Assembly: GCA_038501785.1 (NCBI GenBank)
Contig: JBAMJR010000084.1
Span: forward strand, 4,312,001 to 4,376,000
Length of the DNA: 64,000 nt
DNA from: Myoxocephalus aenaeus
Lineage: Eukaryota > Chordata > Actinopteri > Perciformes > Cottidae
Direction: 5' to 3'
The notes under the pieces are model-generated. The model searched no databases and was not told the origin of the DNA. It was given only the letters and a program-made list of their open reading frames with translations. This document shows, one piece after another, positions 60,901 through 64,000 of the stretch. Both the position numbers and the translations under genes were made by a program. The stretch's first letter is position 1, and each line of letters begins with the position of its first letter.

Positions 60901-61526
60901 TTAGCACTGTGTAAGAAATGCAATCCAAACCTTCAGGTGCAGAGGCGTTCAGGTGAATTCATCGGTGTTCCCTACGTCCCCGGAGCGGTCCTCATCAATA
61001 TCGCCGACCTGATGCAGCGCTGGACCAGCGACCACTATGTCTCTGCGGTGAGTTGAGAGGACGTTTATTACATCTGAATGAAAAGGCTTTGTTTATCTTA
61101 ATATAAGAATTATAATTAGGAAAAGGACAGAGTGTGTGCAAGGTAATTCAAGGTCAAAGGTCAGTATTTTAAGTGTAGTTCAATTGCCAAAAAATAAGAC
61201 AAAATACACAATGAACAAAGCTTATTTGTTTTGATTTGACTTTTTTTTCTTTTTACATTTTCGCGTAGATATCGCGATAATATTGTGAATTCTTTTGGCC
61301 ACAATAATTCTGGATTGAAAATGAGTAATCGCGGTTGTCCACTCTCCCTCAGGTCCACAGAGTTTTGCTGCCCCCTGCTGGAGACTCCAGCACACGTCAG
61401 TCTCTGGCCTTCTTTGTCCACCCGGATGATGAGGCTGTGATCACCTGCTGCGACGGCTCCAACAAATACCCTCCACTGACCGGAGGCGACTGGCTCAGCC
61501 AGCGCTACGAGGGCAATTATGATTGA
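57990..61526 (+). CDS. Fe(II)/2-oxoglutarate oxygenase copy 5 (intact, most diverged)
   Basis: Exons 57990-58142, 59499-59623, 59712-59778, 60099-60252, 60703-60845, 60937-61047, 61353-61526; 308 residues, same lengths as copy 3. Metal ligands are kept in AEHTDYGSITLL (Ser to Thr between His and Asp) and VHRVLLP; RQS is kept. Changes cluster in exon 2 (KNYPNNPHHGWLKLETER), exon 5 (FVNTGG for FSNSGG) and the C-terminus (WLSQRYEGNYD). Intron 4 keeps sequence also seen in truncated copy 1, absent from copies 2 and 3. Confidence 0.9.
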
Positions 61527-61558
61527 GTCTTTTACTCTATCGCTGATCTGTTTTATTA

Positions 61559-61715
61559 ATGCCAAAAGCCTGAAGAGACAGATCATGCAATAACTAAATC
61601 ATCCTGACAGGTTAATGTTGACATGAATTATATACAATCCTCTGTATACAATCATACTAAATAAATAAATAAAAACTATGCAACACTTGTTGACAATGTG
61701 TCAAAGAGCTCTTGA
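61559..61715. repeat. Dispersed repeat piece downstream of copy 5
   Basis: Matches part of the 31684-31870 block in reverse complement (GCCAAAAGCCTGAAGAGACA to GTGTCAAAGAGCTCTTGA), at the same position relative to the gene as an outer-arm flank of the palindrome. Confidence 0.65.
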
Positions 61716-61982
61716 GCGCCATCGACGGTAAGCGTATTTGCCTCACTGCCGGTTGCCACCGTGTGTGTTAGCCGATAACGTAGCTGCTACTGTCTCAGCT
61801 CCAGCTAAACCGAGCTAATTGTGTGATATTCTTCAGTACAAGCGGCTGATTACCTGCTGTACATCTTTAACATTTAAACACTCGACTCTCTTCATCTTTT
61901 AGCAACTCATCGCTTAAATTCAACAGTGTTATTTTCACATTGTTAGTTCTTGGGCTACCTTACTTTAGCTTAGCTGCTAACA

Positions 61983-62280
61983 ATGTCTTCCTCCTCTCCC
62001 TCTCCTGCTCAGTGTGTCACATGTTTAGCTATTACCCTGCCTACTTTAATGATAACGGTACATAATAAGTGTAGTTTATTTGCTAGGTTGGAGGCAGTTC
62101 TCAGTGGGTTAGATGCACGGCTCCGCACCATCGAAGCTCAGACTTTAGCTACTTTAACCAGCACAACCCCCATAGTCGGTGTGGACCAGTTAGCTTTAGC
62201 CTCGGCTAGTGTTAGCTGTTCCCCGGCAGCCCCTGAGCAGCCGGGACGCTGGGTGACTGAACGAAGGAAGCAGAAGTCTA
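61983..62280 (+). mobile_element. L2-type LINE ORF1 fragment
   Basis: The frame MSSSSPSPAQCVTC... with a coiled-coil-like stretch (FARLEAVLSGLDARLRTIEA) and WVTERRK resembles the ORF1 start of fish L2/Nimb LINEs. Interrupted after 62280 by another repeat (TGCTCACACCAAACGCAA, Harbinger-MITE-like) and a 45-bp direct repeat (near 62424 and 62622). Confidence 0.5.
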
Positions 62281-63372
62281 ATGCTGTGCTCACACCAAAC
62301 GCAACACGATTTTTCGCGCCGCGTTTACCGCTTCAGTTTACTCGCGCGAGTGAAAAGAGGGTGTTCACACCAAACGTGAAATCGCGCCGTCGCTTCTCTC
62401 CGTGAAAAAGAGTTATCTTTTCCGCTATCGACTATGGAATAAATAACCACTAGTTCTGCTTTATACTTGTTGTGGAAGTCCCAAACATGTCGGAACATCA
62501 AACGCCCTCGCGTTTGGGTTCATAACACCATCTGTAGCCGCACACAGCTCGGTGAATTTCACCGACTCCTCCAGGAACTGCGCCTGGCTTATCTCCGTAA
62601 AACGGATACCGCTTCCGCCATCCACCATGGAAATAACCACTAGTTCTGCTTTATACCTGTTGTCCACATGCACTCAATACTATGAACCCCATTAGAATAA
62701 ACAAATACAAATTCTAAGTTAGATTTTACAACGTCAATTAGGGATCCTATTTTACTTGGGAACTTTATTTTAACCTTCATTTAACAGTAATTGAATCTAA
62801 ATTAAACTAACAAAGCGAATGCTATAGGTTAGCGATAGCTGAAGTTAACATAGCCGGACTATGCTCCCGTTAGATAACTTCACTTACTTTGATTCAATTG
62901 CTGAGAAATTAATTCCGGTGACTTTGAAAATTAAATAACTCTACACGCCGGTGTCGCGGTTCGATAGAAAGATAACGATATCAAATGTTGTGACTCCAGA
63001 GAGTAGAGTTAAGGTATGCTAGCTAAAGTTAGCTGAAAGCGTTAGCATGCATGCTTGCCACATGCGGTTAACAACTCACATTATTGGCAAAAAATAAATA
63101 CAATACAATGTTAATTCAACACAAAATGACTGAACACGGTAATGCTGACTTTGATATTCCATGTACCTTGTTCAGTGAGCCACAGGAGCAGCATGGACTA
63201 CGGGGTCCTCTGCGGTGTTTGTAGGCCGGGTGACGCAGCAGGTGGTTTTCTTCTTCTATGGTGTCAACTTTTGCTGTATTTAACTGTATTCAACTGTATT
63301 TACGAAGAACAGTACATTACTGTTGAGAAATTCTTGTATTTTTACAGCAATTTGTTACAGTGTAGCTTTAAA

Positions 63373-63645
63373 AAGGTCCCCAAAGAAAGTCCACTGTACA
63401 AACTGGACCCAGTCATGGATGATGAAATCCTCAGAGTTGGTGGTCGGTTGAGTAAAGCAGCATTGCCAGCAGAATCCAAACACCCAATCATTTTGTCCAA
63501 AGACCTACATGTATCCAAGCTGATTTTGAGCCATATCCATCATCAGCTGGGACATGCAGGAAGAAATCACATGTTGTCCAGGTTACAGCAAAAGTACTGG
63601 AGGCCTGAAGGAGCAGAGGAACAGATGAAGACAGCTGGGCAATGA
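63373..63645 (+). pseudogene. BEL/Pao retrotransposon integrase zinc-binding fragment
   Basis: The frame contains SPLYKLDPVMDDEILRVGG, then HHQLGHAGRNHMLSRLQQ and KYW, the HHCC-side of a BEL/Pao integrase. It stops at TGA after AGQ. No LTRs or other pol domains are seen. The flank 62690-64000 is a second copy of 55520-57900 without the hAT insertion. Confidence 0.75.
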
Positions 63646-63809
63646 GAAAATAAGCTAATAGGGACAAATCATTATAATACATGTAGTGTATTTGTGAAAA
63701 ACAATTACATTATAAAATCGATATAACTTTTAATTATAAAAAAAATAAAAATAATAATAATTATAAAATAGCTATAACTTTGTGATTCTGTTTAGGCCAG
63801 CAGAGAAGG

Positions 63810-64000
63810 CTGACGGCCCGCCACTGATTCCTTCTCCAAATCAAACATTTCCTCAGATCCCTCCGGCGAAACTAACCAGTCTAGCATCAGTCTAGCAACA
63901 ACTTGTTGAAGTGTTCAATTAAAACGATAAGGATCACGGTTCAAATACCACATCACCTGTCAACAGCCACCAAAGGTGACACCCATTTGTTGCGTAACTT
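63810..64000 (+). promoter_or_regulatory. Upstream flank of a predicted further oxygenase copy
   Basis: Repeats 57709-57900 with an offset of about 6101 bp, including the antisense lipase B start fragment. By that offset the next exon 1 should start about 90 bp outside the window. Confidence 0.6.

Noticed and set aside
30587..61526. Short frames starting MDRVMAISKTF or MAIGCRKR as separate small genes
   Set aside because: They are exons 2 and 4 of the oxygenase copies; the MAIG frame is the wrong frame of exon 4, which reads KWPSGGVKG-like from the acceptor.
1..64000. CRISPR arrays, tRNA or rRNA genes, bacterial operons
   Set aside because: No regular spacer-repeat arrays, no cloverleaf I could support, and the genes are intron-bearing vertebrate types.

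Overview
The window looks like teleost fish nuclear DNA. Vertebrate-type split genes with GT/AG introns make up the left half. Fish-typical repeats occur throughout: Rex3-like and L2-like LINEs, several hAT elements, a PIF/Harbinger element, BEL/Pao pieces, and CA/GT microsatellites. Gene models below come from reading splice sites and reading frames by eye. Family assignments come from recognised motifs, not from searches.

Left half (1-28257): two tandem thymine-DNA glycosylase genes on the plus strand (146-3298, 5' end outside the window, and 9929-14943) share an internal exon ladder of 70, 136, 83, 95 and 172 nt. Two tandem patatin-like lipase genes of the PNPLA2/PNPLA3 type follow on the minus strand (16257-21337 and 22799-28257), with the catalytic pair at Ser47 and Asp166. 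The second lipase is head to head with the first member of an oxygenase cluster, across a 276 bp shared promoter that carries a perfect GTCACGTGAC E-box.

Right half (28258-64000): a rearranged array of one seven-exon Fe(II)/2-oxoglutarate oxygenase gene. Three copies are intact (32667-36136 minus; 38574-41452 plus; 57990-61526 plus). One copy keeps only exons 1-4 (28534-31218) and one only exons 6-7 (50439-51259). The repeated upstream flank at the right edge predicts another copy just outside. Pieces of the neighbouring lipase gene travelled with the copies. Three hAT insertions have matching target-site duplications and preserved empty sites in sister copies, which gives a relative order of events.

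The most unusual object is a nearly perfect 4.7 kb inverted repeat (44136-48812, centre near 46474.5). It carries two intact, divergently transcribed 213-codon genes for a Rep-type superfamily 3 helicase resembling those of circular single-stranded DNA viruses. Each lies behind a TATA box and a perfect three-unit heat-shock element. A third, truncated copy abuts the palindrome. I did not recognise a described element with this structure.

From about 53100 to the right end the sequence is almost wholly transposon-derived apart from oxygenase copy 5.
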